Source: Aeromonas finlandensis
Lineage (GTDB): Bacteria; Pseudomonadota; Gammaproteobacteria; Enterobacterales; Aeromonadaceae
Direction: 5' to 3'
NCBI RefSeq assembly: GCF_000764645.1
Contig: NZ_JRGK01000056.1
Coordinates: forward strand, 1-41,522
DNA length: 41,522 bases
Position 1 is the stretch's first letter; the number at the start of each line of letters is the position of its first letter. The notes under the pieces are model-generated. The model worked only from the letters and a program-made list of their open reading frames with translations. It did not search any database and had not been told where the DNA came from. Positions 33,615-41,522 of this stretch are shown here, piece by piece. The position numbers were made by a program, and so were the translations under genes.

Positions 33615-34526
33615 TTGAGCCATCAACAATATTCCCGTTGGGTGACCTTTGCCAGCATGGCGGCGGTTACCACCGCCAGCTTGCTGATCATCGGTAAATT
33701 GATCGCTTGGCTGATGACAGATTCATCAACCCTGCTGGCGTCGCTCACCGACTCCTTTATGGATGTGAGCGCTTCCATCATCAACCTGCTGGCGATCCGC
33801 TATGCGCTGGCGCCCGCCGATGACGAGCACCGCTTCGGTCACGGCAAGGCGGAGTCGCTGGCGGGGCTGATCCAGTCAGCCTTTATCTCCGGCTCGGCGC
33901 TGCTGCTGGTGATGCACGGCATCTCATCCCTGCTCAATCAGGCGCCTATCCTGCGGCTGGAGGCGGGGCTCTGGGTCAGCGGTGGCTCCATCGTGCTGAC
34001 CCTACTGCTGGTCAGCTTTCAGGGCTTTGTCATTCGCAAGACCAACAGCGTGGCCATCAAGGCGGACATGCTGCACTACCGTTCCGATCTGCTGCTCAAT
34101 GCCGGTGTCTTGCTGGCGTTGGTGCTGGCGGGGCAGGGGTGGTACTGGGCCGACGGTACGTTTGCCATCCTGATCGGGCTGTTCCTGTTGTGGGGCGCTA
34201 TTCACATTGGCTACGAGTCGGTGCAGGCCCTGCTCGATCGTCAGTTGCCAGCCGAAGAACAAGCGAGAATAATGGCGCTCTGCTGTGCCGTAGAAGGTGT
34301 ACACGGCGTACATGACCTGCGCACCCGTCAATCCGGGCCGACCCGATTCGTACAGTTGCATCTGGAACTGGATGATCAGATCCCCCTGGTCAAGGCCCAT
34401 CAGATCGCCGATGAAGCCGAACTGGCGGTACGCCAGGCATTCGAGCGGATGGATGTCATCATCCACATGGACCCCATCTCGGTGCTGACAAAAGAACAAC
34501 AGAGCCCTCACCCAGAACAACAGTAG
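33615..34526 (+). CDS. fieF: ferrous-iron/zinc cation-diffusion-facilitator efflux pump
   Basis: Inner-membrane proton-coupled exporter of Fe2+ and Zn2+. The 303-residue product (E. coli FieF 300) has six transmembrane helices with the transport-site residues in SFMDVSASIINL and ADMLHYRSDLLL, the zinc-site segment HRFGHGKAESLAGL, and a cytoplasmic domain with HDLRTRQSGPTRFVQLHLE. Start: the only codon fitting homologues is TTG at 33615, preceded by AGGAAAG; an ATG-started longer frame runs into cpxR antisense. It is the first of a tight run with cysE and a membrane-protein gene. Confidence 0.93.
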   Translation: MSHQQYSRWVTFASMAAVTTASLLIIGKLIAWLMTDSSTLLASLTDSFMDVSASIINLLAIRYALAPADDEHRFGHGKAESLAGLIQSAFISGSALLLVMHGISSLLNQAPILRLEAGLWVSGGSIVLTLLLVSFQGFVIRKTNSVAIKADMLHYRSDLLLNAGVLLALVLAGQGWYWADGTFAILIGLFLLWGAIHIGYESVQALLDRQLPAEEQARIMALCCAVEGVHGVHDLRTRQSGPTRFVQLHLELDDQIPLVKAHQIADEAELAVRQAFERMDVIIHMDPISVLTKEQQSPHPEQQ

Positions 34527-34534
34527 GCTGCAAC

Positions 34535-35314
34535 ATGGATGAACTGGTTGCCAAAACCTGGCACAAAATTCAGCAAGAAGCGGAGTGCATGGCGGCCCAG
34601 GAGCCGATGCTGGCCAGCTTCTTCCACTCCACCATTCTCAATCACAAGAATTTGCGCTCGGCCCTCAGCTTCCAGCTGGCCAACAAACTCGACAGCGCCA
34701 CCATGCCCGCCATCGCCCTGCGCGAAGTGATCGAGCTGGCGCTGCGCAGTGAGCCAGAGCTGCTGGCGGTGGTGGCGGCCGACATCTGCGCCGTGCAGGA
34801 GCGGGATCCGGCGGTCGATCTCTTCTCCACCCCGCTGCTCTACCTCAAGGGTTTCCATGCCCTGCAGGGTTATCGGGTCGCCAACTGGCTGTGGCGTCAG
34901 GGGCGCCGCTCGCTGGCGCTCTATCTGCAAAACCAGATCTCGGTGGTGTTCGGGGTGGATGTGCACCCGGCCGCCCGTATCGGCAAGGGGATCATGTTTG
35001 ACCATGCCACCGGCATCGTGGTCGGTGAAACGGCGGTGATTGAAGATGATGTCTCGATCCTGCAGAGCGTGACCCTCGGCGGTACCGGCAAGGAGAGCGG
35101 CGATCGCCACCCCAAGATCCGCGAAGGAGTGATGATAGGGGCGGGCGCCAAGGTGCTCGGCAATATCGAAGTGGGCAGGGGCGCCAAAATCGGCGCGGGC
35201 AGCGTGGTGATCAACCCGGTGCCACCTCATACCACGGTCGCTGGCGTACCGGCCAAGATCGTCGGCCGTCCGGAGTGCGACAAACCTTCACTGGATATGG
35301 ATCAGTGTCTCTGA
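34535..35314 (+). CDS. cysE: serine O-acetyltransferase
   Basis: Acetylates L-serine with acetyl-CoA, the committed step of cysteine synthesis. The 259-residue product has the N-terminal helical domain (LNHKNLRSALSFQLANKL, ALREVIELAL), then the left-handed beta-helix with the catalytic histidine region FDHATGIVVGETAVIEDD, SVTLGGTGKESGDRHPKI and AGSVV.NPVPPHTTVAGVPAK. It is slightly shorter than E. coli CysE (273), lacking part of the C terminus that binds the feedback inhibitor or CysK. It starts eight bases after fieF. Confidence 0.96.
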   Translation: MDELVAKTWHKIQQEAECMAAQEPMLASFFHSTILNHKNLRSALSFQLANKLDSATMPAIALREVIELALRSEPELLAVVAADICAVQERDPAVDLFSTPLLYLKGFHALQGYRVANWLWRQGRRSLALYLQNQISVVFGVDVHPAARIGKGIMFDHATGIVVGETAVIEDDVSILQSVTLGGTGKESGDRHPKIREGVMIGAGAKVLGNIEVGRGAKIGAGSVVINPVPPHTTVAGVPAKIVGRPECDKPSLDMDQCL

Positions 35315-35334
35315 TCTCCCGGCCGGAGTAGTCG

Positions 35335-36615
35335 ATGGCCAAACGCTGGTCGGGTTATCTGATCCTGGGGATGTGGCTGCTCAACCTGCTGCATCTCTAT
35401 CTGGGATTCTCCCCCTGGCCAGCGGCCATTGCAGCCTGGGCCGCTTCCCTGCTCACCTGGCCCTGGCTGGTGGGGGCAGCCAAGCGTCAGGCGTTAGCCC
35501 TGTATGGTGCCGCTCTATTGCTGCTGCTCTTCTCCTGGTGGCAGGGGGCGACCCTCACCGCCGGTGACTGGCTGCTGCCCAACATCAATATGCTCACCAT
35601 GTTTGCCGCGGTGAGCACCCTCAACCTCGCCACCTCCGGCCTGCTGACCGGTACCACCTCCTGGACTGGGCGCAAGGGGCTGTGGAGTACCATGGCCAGC
35701 CTCAATCTGCTGGGTGCGGTCATCAACCTCTCGGTGCTGTTCATCATCGGCGATAGGCTGGAGCGGGGCGGCACGCTGGAGCGGCGTCAGGTGATGGTGC
35801 TGAGCCGGATCTTCTGTGCTGCCGCCTTCTGGTCGCCCTTCTTTGTCGCCATGGCGGTGGCGCTCACCTATGCACCGGGTTTGCAGCTCTCCCATATTCT
35901 GCCGTTCGGGATCCTCGCCGCCTTGCTGGCGATGGGGCTGACCGCCTGGCAGGTGGAACGGCTCGGGGTGGCCGACTTTGCCGGTTATCCGCTGCGGCTG
36001 CAGACCCTGGGGTTGCCGGTCACGCTGGCGCTGCTGGTACTCCTCATCAAGCAGATCTGGCCCCAGCTCGGCATTCTGGCGGTGATCGCGCTGGTGGCCC
36101 CGCTGCTGGCGCTGCTCTTTATGCCGAGGGCAGGGCGCAAGGCGGCCCTCAAGCGGCAGGTGGTGGAGCGTTTTCCCGCCATCGGTGGTCAGCTGGTGCT
36201 GTTTCTGGGGGCCGGTTTGCTGGCGGCAGGCATCAACAGTGCGCTGTCGGTCATCGATCTCGGTGCCGGGCACGGCCTGCCACTGTTCAACCACTTTGGC
36301 TGGCTCGAAGCATCCCTCACTCTGCTGCTGATCCTGCTGGTGGCCATCGTCGGGGTGCATCCGCTCATCAGTATCTCCGGGCTGGCGCCGCTGCTCTGGC
36401 CGCTGGCGCCGGATCCCAGCCTGCTCGGCATGTGTTTCCTGCTGGGATGGGGGCTTGCCACCGGCACCAGTCCGCTCTCCGGATCCAATCTGGCGCTGGC
36501 CTCCCGTTATAACCTCAGTGCCGGGCTGATCCTGCGCTGGAACCTGCTCTACGGCCTGCTGATGTATGTCGTCGCCTGTCTGTTGCTGGGGGCTTATATC
36601 GCCTTGCATGGATAA
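35335..36615 (+). CDS. multi-spanning membrane protein, possible ion-transporter-superfamily permease
   Basis: A 426-residue, strongly hydrophobic protein with roughly 11-12 membrane segments. No family is securely recognised. Two conserved-looking stretches, NMLTMFAAVSTLNLATSGLL and the C-terminal LGWGLATGTSPLSGSNLALA, are small-residue-rich re-entrant-like segments of the kind seen in arsenite/dicarboxylate (ion-transporter superfamily) permeases. GGAG precedes the ATG, and it starts 20 bases after cysE. Co-transcription with cysE suggests handling of a sulfur compound, serine or cysteine, but that is guesswork. Confidence 0.75.
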   Translation: MAKRWSGYLILGMWLLNLLHLYLGFSPWPAAIAAWAASLLTWPWLVGAAKRQALALYGAALLLLLFSWWQGATLTAGDWLLPNINMLTMFAAVSTLNLATSGLLTGTTSWTGRKGLWSTMASLNLLGAVINLSVLFIIGDRLERGGTLERRQVMVLSRIFCAAAFWSPFFVAMAVALTYAPGLQLSHILPFGILAALLAMGLTAWQVERLGVADFAGYPLRLQTLGLPVTLALLVLLIKQIWPQLGILAVIALVAPLLALLFMPRAGRKAALKRQVVERFPAIGGQLVLFLGAGLLAAGINSALSVIDLGAGHGLPLFNHFGWLEASLTLLLILLVAIVGVHPLISISGLAPLLWPLAPDPSLLGMCFLLGWGLATGTSPLSGSNLALASRYNLSAGLILRWNLLYGLLMYVVACLLLGAYIALHG

Positions 36616-36771
36616 CGGCGGTGCCGTCAGGAGGGCGCCAATGATGTGCTGTTGGCGGGGCCTTTTACGCACGGTTCAGTGTGTTGTCGCGACTCGGGCG
36701 CAGGATGCGAGAAAAATAGACGCATATTTAGACAATACATCTATGGAAGGCGCATTTTACAGCGCACTGGC

Positions 36772-36801
36772 TTGTTTGTGCCGATGCGCTCGGGGTATGC
36801 T
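36772..36801 (+). promoter_or_regulatory. candidate zapB promoter
   Basis: TTGTTT (36772-36777) and TATGCT (36796-36801) are 18 bases apart, and the zapB ATG is 60 bases downstream. The match is moderate. Confidence 0.4.
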
Positions 36802-36861
36802 GGCTTCACGCGCTTGAATCGCCCTCTGTGGGGCATCGCAATTGAACAAACAGGTATGCAT

Positions 36862-37071
36862 ATGTCACTAGAAGTCCTTGAGCAACTCGAATCCAAAGTA
36901 CAATCCGCCGTCGACAACATCTCCCTGCTGAAGATGGAGCTGGACGAGCTGAAAGAGCAGAACAGCAAGCTGCAAGACGAGAACCATCAGCTGCGCAACG
37001 AGCACGTTGCATGGCAGGAGCGTCTGCGTGCCCTGCTGGGCAAAATGGATCAGATGGGCGAAACCATCTAA
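36862..37071 (+). CDS. zapB: cell division protein ZapB
   Basis: Coiled-coil protein that binds ZapA and stabilises the FtsZ ring. The 69-residue product is one continuous coiled coil: [20 protein letters not shown], then heptads of leucine and charged residues ([20 protein letters not shown]), ending in [16 protein letters not shown] as in other ZapB proteins. It is shorter than E. coli ZapB (about 80) by roughly one or two heptads in the middle. The ATG at 36862 has AGG seven bases upstream; an ATG two codons earlier is also possible. Confidence 0.93.
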   Translation: MSLEVLEQLESKVQSAVDNISLLKMELDELKEQNSKLQDENHQLRNEHVAWQERLRALLGKMDQMGETI

Positions 37072-37097
37072 TTCATCGCCTTCAGGCAGAATTGAAA

Positions 37098-37130
37098 ACG
37101 GGCCGCTTCATGAGCGGCCCGTCTGTTTTT
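37098..37130. terminator. bidirectional terminator between zapB and elbB
   Basis: A perfect 10-bp stem (ACGGGCCGCT with AGCGGCCCGT, loop TCATG) is followed by CTGTTTTT on the plus strand, with an A-run on the left. Confidence 0.88.
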
Positions 37131-37143
37131 GGCGGGGTGGGGA

Positions 37144-37794
37144 TTACAGTGCCAGCAGCTGTTTGACCGTCTTCTCGATGCCGTCCGCCGCCTCGACAAT
37201 AGTGTTGGCCAGCATGTAGGCGGGGGTGGAGATCACCTTGCGCTCCTGATCCACCACGAACTCGTTGACCGGGCAGTTGAGATGGCTGCCGCCCATCGCC
37301 TCGATGGCGTTGGCGGTGCCCTCGTCATGTCCGATGGTCGCCAGCGTCCCGGCGCCATAGATCAGCGGGATCATGGCGGGCGCGATGCAGATATAGGCGG
37401 CCGGTTTGCTGGCTTTGGCAAAGCTCTGGCACGCTTTCAGCACATCGGGCTGGAGCTGGCACTCGGCCCCCCTGATGGCGAAGTCGCACAGGTTCTTGGC
37501 CGCGCCAAAGCCGCCGGGCACCAGCAGCGCGTCGTAATCAGCCGCATCCAGCTCGGCCACATCCTTTATCTGGCCACGGCAGATGCGGGCCGCTTCGACC
37601 AGCACATTGCGGCTCTCTCCCTCGCTCACTTCACCGGTCAGGTGGTTGATCACATGGAGCTGCGCCACATTCGGGGCGAAGCACTGGACGGCAGCACCCT
37701 GGCGGGCCAGCGCCAGCAGGCTGATGACGGCCTCATGGATTTCGGCTCCGTCAAAGACACCGCAGCCACTCAAAATCACGGCCACTTTTTTCAT
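37144..37794 (-). CDS. elbB: ElbB (DJ-1/PfpI superfamily, glyoxalase III-like)
   Basis: A 216-residue protein of the class-I glutamine-amidotransferase-like superfamily; E. coli ElbB is 217. The start MKKVAVILSGCGVFDGAEIH is characteristic. The nucleophile-elbow region reads VPGGFGAAKNLCDF, followed by KPAAYICIAPAM with the reactive cysteine. ElbB has weak glyoxalase activity and is named for an isoprenoid/carotenoid phenotype; its physiological role is unclear. AGGAG precedes the chosen ATG, and the 24-codon upstream extension is unsupported. It is monocistronic. Confidence 0.95.
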   Translation of the reverse strand: MKKVAVILSGCGVFDGAEIHEAVISLLALARQGAAVQCFAPNVAQLHVINHLTGEVSEGESRNVLVEAARICRGQIKDVAELDAADYDALLVPGGFGAAKNLCDFAIRGAECQLQPDVLKACQSFAKASKPAAYICIAPAMIPLIYGAGTLATIGHDEGTANAIEAMGGSHLNCPVNEFVVDQERKVISTPAYMLANTIVEAADGIEKTVKQLLAL

Positions 37795-37910
37795 GGCAAA
37801 CTCCTCGTTGTTGAAAATGTGAGCCAAGATGGATTGTTGTACTTTTGTATGGTTATCGCTCGCCATCTGCTGGTCAAGTCATCTTGCTGTGCTAGGATTG
37901 TTTCGTTTTG

Positions 37911-38090
37911 GATCCTGCCGTACTTACTCCCTTAAATCTTTTTCCACATTGATCGAGATCATTCTAACTGTCTTACGATCGGTTTTTGCGATCTCAAGGC
38001 ATTGTTTTTAATGGGTTTTTATATTCTTGTGCACAGCTTTGCCACTGTGCGTTTTGATGTGCCCCATTTTTGAACACAGAGTTATCCACA
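37911..38090. promoter_or_regulatory. DnaA-box and GATC cluster upstream of polA
   Basis: The 401-base gap between elbB and polA has no gene. It contains a perfect DnaA box (TTATCCACA, 38082-38090) and two one-mismatch boxes on the same strand (TTTTCCACA 37940-37948; TTGTGCACA 38027-38035). Five GATC sites lie within 83 bases (37911, 37951, 37957, 37977, 37990), far above the one per 256 expected by chance. DnaA control of polA has been described in E. coli; the GATC cluster suggests methylation or SeqA sensitivity (inference). No confident -35/-10 pair was found. Confidence 0.6.
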
Positions 38091-38195
38091 GCTTGAGTCC
38101 CTTTATCAGGCGCTTTGTGCTGTTGCTGCGCCCCTTGGTGTGAGGGGGGGGCCTGTGGCATCCTAGCGGCTGTTTATCTCTGGCAGGACGATTTC

Positions 38196-40961
38196 ATGGC
38201 CCCTAGCAATCCCCTTATTCTGGTCGACGGCTCCTCTTATCTTTACCGTGCCTTCTTCGCCTCCCAGCAGGCCGATCTGCGCACCTCGACCGGTTTGCCG
38301 AGCGGCGCCGTCCGTGTCATGGCCAACATGATGCGCAGCCTGCGCAAGCAATATCCTGACTGTCATGTGGCCGTGGTGTTTGATGCCAAGGGCAAGACCT
38401 TCCGCGACGACATCTATCCCGAATACAAGGCCAATCGCCCCAGCATGCCGGAAGACCTGCGCAGCCAGGTCGGCCCGATCCATCAGATGATCAAGGCGAT
38501 GGGCTTCCCCTTTTTGATGATCGACGGGGTCGAGGCGGACGACGTGATCGGCACCCTGGCCCGTCAGGCGACCGAGAAGCAGTTGCCGGTGCTGATCAGT
38601 ACCGGTGACAAGGACATGGCGCAACTGGTCTCCGACCATGTCACCCTGATCGACACCATGAAAGATGTGAAGACCGATCGGGAAGGGGTGATCGAGAAGT
38701 TTGGCGTACCGCCAGAGCTCATCATCGACTATCTGGCCCTGATGGGTGACAAGGTCGACAACATTCCCGGCATGACCGGTGTCGGCGAGAAGACCGCACT
38801 GGCCCTGCTGCAGGGGATTGGCAGCATCGACGAGATTGCCGCCAACCTCGACAAGGTGGCCGCCCTTGGCTTCCGTGGCTCCAAGGCGTTCGCCGACAAG
38901 TTCCGCGAGCAGGAGGAGCAGGTTCGTCTCTCCTATCGGCTGGCGACCATCAAGACCGATGTCGAACTGGAACAGAGTCTGGAGCAGCTGCTGCTCAAGC
39001 CGGTCGATAAGGAGTCCCTGCTGGCGGTCTATCGCGAATACGAGCTGCGCAACCTGATCAAGGAGCTGGAGTCCGGTGGTGAAGAGGGCAGCGAGAGCGC
39101 CGGACAGGAGGAGGCTGGCGATGAGAGCGCCGCTCCGGTTGTCGCCATCGAAACCGACTACCGCTGCATTCTGGACGAGGCCGAGTTTGATGATTGGCTG
39201 GCCCAACTACAGGCCGCGCCGCTGTTTGCCTTCGATACCGAAACCACCAGTCTCGACTATATGGAGGCGCGGATTGTTGGCGTCTCCTTCGCGGTTGAGC
39301 CCGGCAAGGCCGCTTATGTGCCGTTTGGCCACGACTATCTCGGGGCGCCGGTACAGCTGAGCGAGGCCGTGGTGCTGGGCAAGCTCAAACCGCTACTGGA
39401 AGATCCGACCCGTCTCAAGGTGGGGCAGAATCTCAAGTACGATCGCAACGTGCTGCTCAACCACGACATCGACCTGCAGGGCATTGCCTACGACACCATG
39501 CTCGAATCCTATGTGCTCAACTCTACCGCCAGCCGCCACGACATGGATTCGCTGGCCAAGCGTTACCTCGGGGTCGAGACTACCTCATTTGAAGATATCG
39601 CGGGCAAAGGGGTGAAACAGCTCACCTTCAACCAGATCGAGCTGGAGCAGGCCGCCCCCTATGCGGCGGAAGATGCCGACATCACCCTGCGTCTGCACCA
39701 GACCCTCTGGGGTCAGCTGGAGGCTGTGCCGGGCCTTGCCAAGGTATTCAGCGAGATCGAACTGCCGCTGCTGCCGGTACTGGCGCGGATGGAGTTGCTC
39801 GGCACTACCATCGATCCCAAGTTGCTGCATCAGCAGAGCCAGGAGATTGAACTGCGGCTGGCGGAGCTGGAGCGTCAGGCCCACGAGCTGGCCGGACAGG
39901 AGTTCAACCTCTCCTCGCCCAAGCAGTTGGGGGAGATCCTCTTCACCAAGCTGGGCCTGCCGATCATCAAAAAGACTCCGAAGGGGGCACCGTCCACTGC
40001 GGAAGAGGTGCTGGCCGAGCTGGCGGAGACCTATGAGCTGCCGCAACTGCTGATGGAGCATCGCGGTCTGGCCAAGCTCAAGTCCACCTACACCGACAAG
40101 TTGCCGCTGATGATCAAGCCGCAGACCGGGCGGGTACACACCTCCTATCATCAGGCGGTAGCGGCTACGGGCCGTTTGTCATCATCTGATCCCAACCTGC
40201 AGAACATCCCGGTGCGCAACGAGCAGGGGCGCCGGATCCGTCAGGCCTTCATCCCGAGCGCCGGTTACAAGCTGGTGGCGGCGGACTACTCCCAGATCGA
40301 GTTGCGCATCATGGCGCACCTTTCCGGTGACAAGGGGCTGCTGACCGCCTTTGCCGAGGGCAAGGACATCCACAAGGCGACTGCCGCCGAGGTGTTCGGC
40401 GTGGCGCTCGATGCGGTCACCACCGACATGCGCCGCAGCGCCAAGGCGATCAACTTCGGCCTTATCTACGGCATGAGTGCCTTCGGTCTGGCCAAGCAGC
40501 TGGGGATCGGTCGTGCCGAAGCACAGAAGTACATGGATCTCTACTTCGAACGCTACCCGGGCGTGCTGGAGTATATGGAGCGCACCCGCCAGCAGGCGGA
40601 AGCTCAGGGTTATGTCGAAACCCTGTTTGGCCGTCGTCTCTATCTGCCGGACATCAAGTCCCGCAATGCCGGTCTGCGCAAGGCAGCCGAACGGGCCGCC
40701 ATCAACGCCCCGATGCAGGGCACGGCTGCCGATATCATCAAGCGCGCCATGATCAATGTGGACAGCTGGATCCGCGGTATCGAGGATGAGTCGATCCGCA
40801 TGCTGATGCAGGTGCACGATGAACTGGTGTTCGAGATCCGCGAAGAGAAGCTGGAGGAGTACACCGCCATCATCAAGGAGAAGATGTCGGCCGCTGCCGA
40901 ACTGCATGTGCCGCTGCTGGTTGAAGCGGGTACCGGCGACAACTGGGATCAGGCCCACTGA
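38196..40961 (+). CDS. polA: DNA polymerase I
   Basis: Repair and Okazaki-fragment-processing polymerase. The 921-residue product contains an N-terminal 5' nuclease ([23 protein letters not shown], helix-hairpin [18 protein letters not shown]) and a 3'-5' exonuclease with intact residues (DTET near 347, [12 protein letters not shown]). The polymerase domain has motif [15 protein letters not shown] (Asp697), motif [20 protein letters not shown] and motif C VHDELVFE (Asp875). All three activities look functional. An acidic, variable linker lies near residue 300. AGGA precedes the ATG; a longer frame upstream is rejected. No Spot 42 RNA gene follows, unlike in E. coli. Confidence 0.98.
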   Translation: MAPSNPLILVDGSSYLYRAFFASQQADLRTSTGLPSGAVRVMANMMRSLRKQYPDCHVAVVFDAKGKTFRDDIYPEYKANRPSMPEDLRSQVGPIHQMIKAMGFPFLMIDGVEADDVIGTLARQATEKQLPVLISTGDKDMAQLVSDHVTLIDTMKDVKTDREGVIEKFGVPPELIIDYLALMGDKVDNIPGMTGVGEKTALALLQGIGSIDEIAANLDKVAALGFRGSKAFADKFREQEEQVRLSYRLATIKTDVELEQSLEQLLLKPVDKESLLAVYREYELRNLIKELESGGEEGSESAGQEEAGDESAAPVVAIETDYRCILDEAEFDDWLAQLQAAPLFAFDTETTSLDYMEARIVGVSFAVEPGKAAYVPFGHDYLGAPVQLSEAVVLGKLKPLLEDPTRLKVGQNLKYDRNVLLNHDIDLQGIAYDTMLESYVLNSTASRHDMDSLAKRYLGVETTSFEDIAGKGVKQLTFNQIELEQAAPYAAEDADITLRLHQTLWGQLEAVPGLAKVFSEIELPLLPVLARMELLGTTIDPKLLHQQSQEIELRLAELERQAHELAGQEFNLSSPKQLGEILFTKLGLPIIKKTPKGAPSTAEEVLAELAETYELPQLLMEHRGLAKLKSTYTDKLPLMIKPQTGRVHTSYHQAVAATGRLSSSDPNLQNIPVRNEQGRRIRQAFIPSAGYKLVAADYSQIELRIMAHLSGDKGLLTAFAEGKDIHKATAAEVFGVALDAVTTDMRRSAKAINFGLIYGMSAFGLAKQLGIGRAEAQKYMDLYFERYPGVLEYMERTRQQAEAQGYVETLFGRRLYLPDIKSRNAGLRKAAERAAINAPMQGTAADIIKRAMINVDSWIRGIEDESIRMLMQVHDELVFEIREEKLEEYTAIIKEKMSAAAELHVPLLVEAGTGDNWDQAH

Positions 40962-41006
40962 TTTCCGGTCAGCCGTTCTGCACTGTTATATAGCGATATA
41001 AGAAGC

Positions 41007-41031
41007 GAAGCCCGGCATCATGCCGGGCTTC
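41007..41031. terminator. bidirectional terminator between polA and the gamma-carbonic-anhydrase-family gene
   Basis: A perfect 12-bp inverted repeat (GAAGCCCGGCAT with ATGCCGGGCTTC) lies in the 88-base gap between convergent genes. T-runs are modest on both sides. Confidence 0.8.
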
Positions 41032-41049
41032 CTGTTTCTGCCTGCCCTA

Positions 41050-41522
41050 TCAGGTCTCTTGCAGATACTCATCCTTGAGCAGGACATAGTTGTCCGCCGA
41101 GGTTTTGAGAAAGGCGATCTCGGTGGGCTTGAGCGGGCGAGCCTGTTTGACGGGATTCCCTATATATAGAAAGCCCGACTCGAGTCGCTTGCCCGGTGGC
41201 ACCAGACTGCCAGCTCCGATCATCACATCATCCTCGACAATTACCCCATCCAGAATGATGGCCCCCATGCCGACCAGCACCCGGTTGCCGATAGTGCAGC
41301 CGTGTAGCATCGCCTTGTGGCCGACCGTGACATCTTCACCGATCAGCAGCGGATAGCCGTCAGGATTGCCGGCACTCTTGCGAGTCAGGTGCAGCACGGT
41401 GCCATCCTGAATATTGCTGCGGGCGCCGATGCGGATATGGTTCACATCCCCCCGTGCTGCCACCATGGGCCAGATGCTGGCATCGTCGGCCAGCTCGATA
41501 TCGCCCACCAGTGTCGCGCAGG
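41050..41522 (-). CDS. gamma-carbonic-anhydrase-family protein (YrdA-like), 5' end outside the window
   Basis: Left-handed beta-helix protein of the gamma-CA/transferase hexapeptide class. Visible: DASIWPMVAARGDVNHIRIG, SNIQDGTVLHLTR, VTVGHKAMLHGCTIGN and LVGMGAIILDGVIVEDDVMIGAGSLVPPG, with hexapeptide repeats and the histidines of the trimer metal site. The frame runs to the window edge (reading ATLVGDIEL there), so the N terminus is missing. The family includes YrdA and PaaY-like proteins; carbonic anhydrase activity has been shown for only some members. Confidence 0.93.
   Translation of the reverse strand, partial: CATLVGDIELADDASIWPMVAARGDVNHIRIGARSNIQDGTVLHLTRKSAGNPDGYPLLIGEDVTVGHKAMLHGCTIGNRVLVGMGAIILDGVIVEDDVMIGAGSLVPPGKRLESGFLYIGNPVKQARPLKPTEIAFLKTSADNYVLLKDEYLQET

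Noticed and set aside
36641..36817. Small frame upstream of zapB
   Set aside because: It lacks a ribosome site, is Cys/Arg-rich without pattern and overlaps the likely zapB promoter.
37911..38090. A chromosomal replication origin
   Set aside because: Only one perfect DnaA box and no A+T-rich 13-mer array were seen, and neither dnaA nor mnmG is adjacent; a regulatory or titration site is more likely.
40962..41049. Spot 42 (spf) small RNA downstream of polA
   Set aside because: The gap is only 88 bases, mostly a terminator, with no match to the recognisable Spot 42 5' region.

Overview
This 41.5 kb window is ordinary chromosome of a G+C-rich gammaproteobacterium. Its gene content and gene order fit Aeromonas best (inference from protein character and synteny; no database search was possible). 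Typical gammaproteobacterial groupings are present: coaBC-dut-slmA, rpmB-rpmG-mutM, waaF-waaA, ubiC-ubiA, plsB opposite lexA, and cpxR-cpxA. No rRNA, tRNA, insertion sequence, phage gene, integrase or CRISPR array was seen. Most genes are separated by strong stem-loop terminators, so transcription units are easy to delimit.

Layout. 1-3.8 kb: the tail of an unidentified gene, pgi, an mscS-type channel gene and slmA. 3.9-9.5 kb: dut and coaBC on the minus strand; radC, rpmB, rpmG, a one-helix protein gene, mutM and a DUF535 gene on the plus strand. 9.5-14.9 kb: coaD and lipopolysaccharide core genes (a GT9 glycosyltransferase, waaE, waaF, waaA). 15-17 kb: cpdB, encoding a predicted lipoprotein. 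17.4-21.8 kb: a three-gene ascorbate-family PTS divergent from a LacI-type regulator, with three operator-like palindromes between them, then an acuI-like reductase. 21.8-23.2 kb: a 41-residue acidic protein, a small lipoprotein, a 54-residue cysteine protein and a FliL-like protein. 23.3-28.0 kb: ubiCA, plsB and lexA with two SOS boxes. 28.0-30.9 kb: a poorly explained segment with a hairpin-rich leader and a 98-residue ORF, then a SCO-family gene and dinF. 30.9-36.6 kb: trmL, cpxRA, fieF, cysE and a multi-spanning membrane protein. 36.8-41.5 kb: zapB, elbB, polA with a DnaA-box/GATC cluster upstream, and a gamma-carbonic-anhydrase-family gene cut by the window end.

Most genes are housekeeping: envelope synthesis (waaE/F/A, plsB, coaBC/coaD for CoA supply), division and DNA maintenance (slmA, zapB, polA, mutM, radC, lexA, dut), and stress sensing (cpxRA, mscS). 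No complete new multi-gene system such as a defence island is visible. The best candidates for something undescribed are the triple-operator PTS/LacI switch, the 41-residue acidic Trp-rich protein with its own signals, and the structured leader plus 98-residue ORF between lexA and the SCO gene. The DnaA-box/GATC-dense region before polA is a further candidate.
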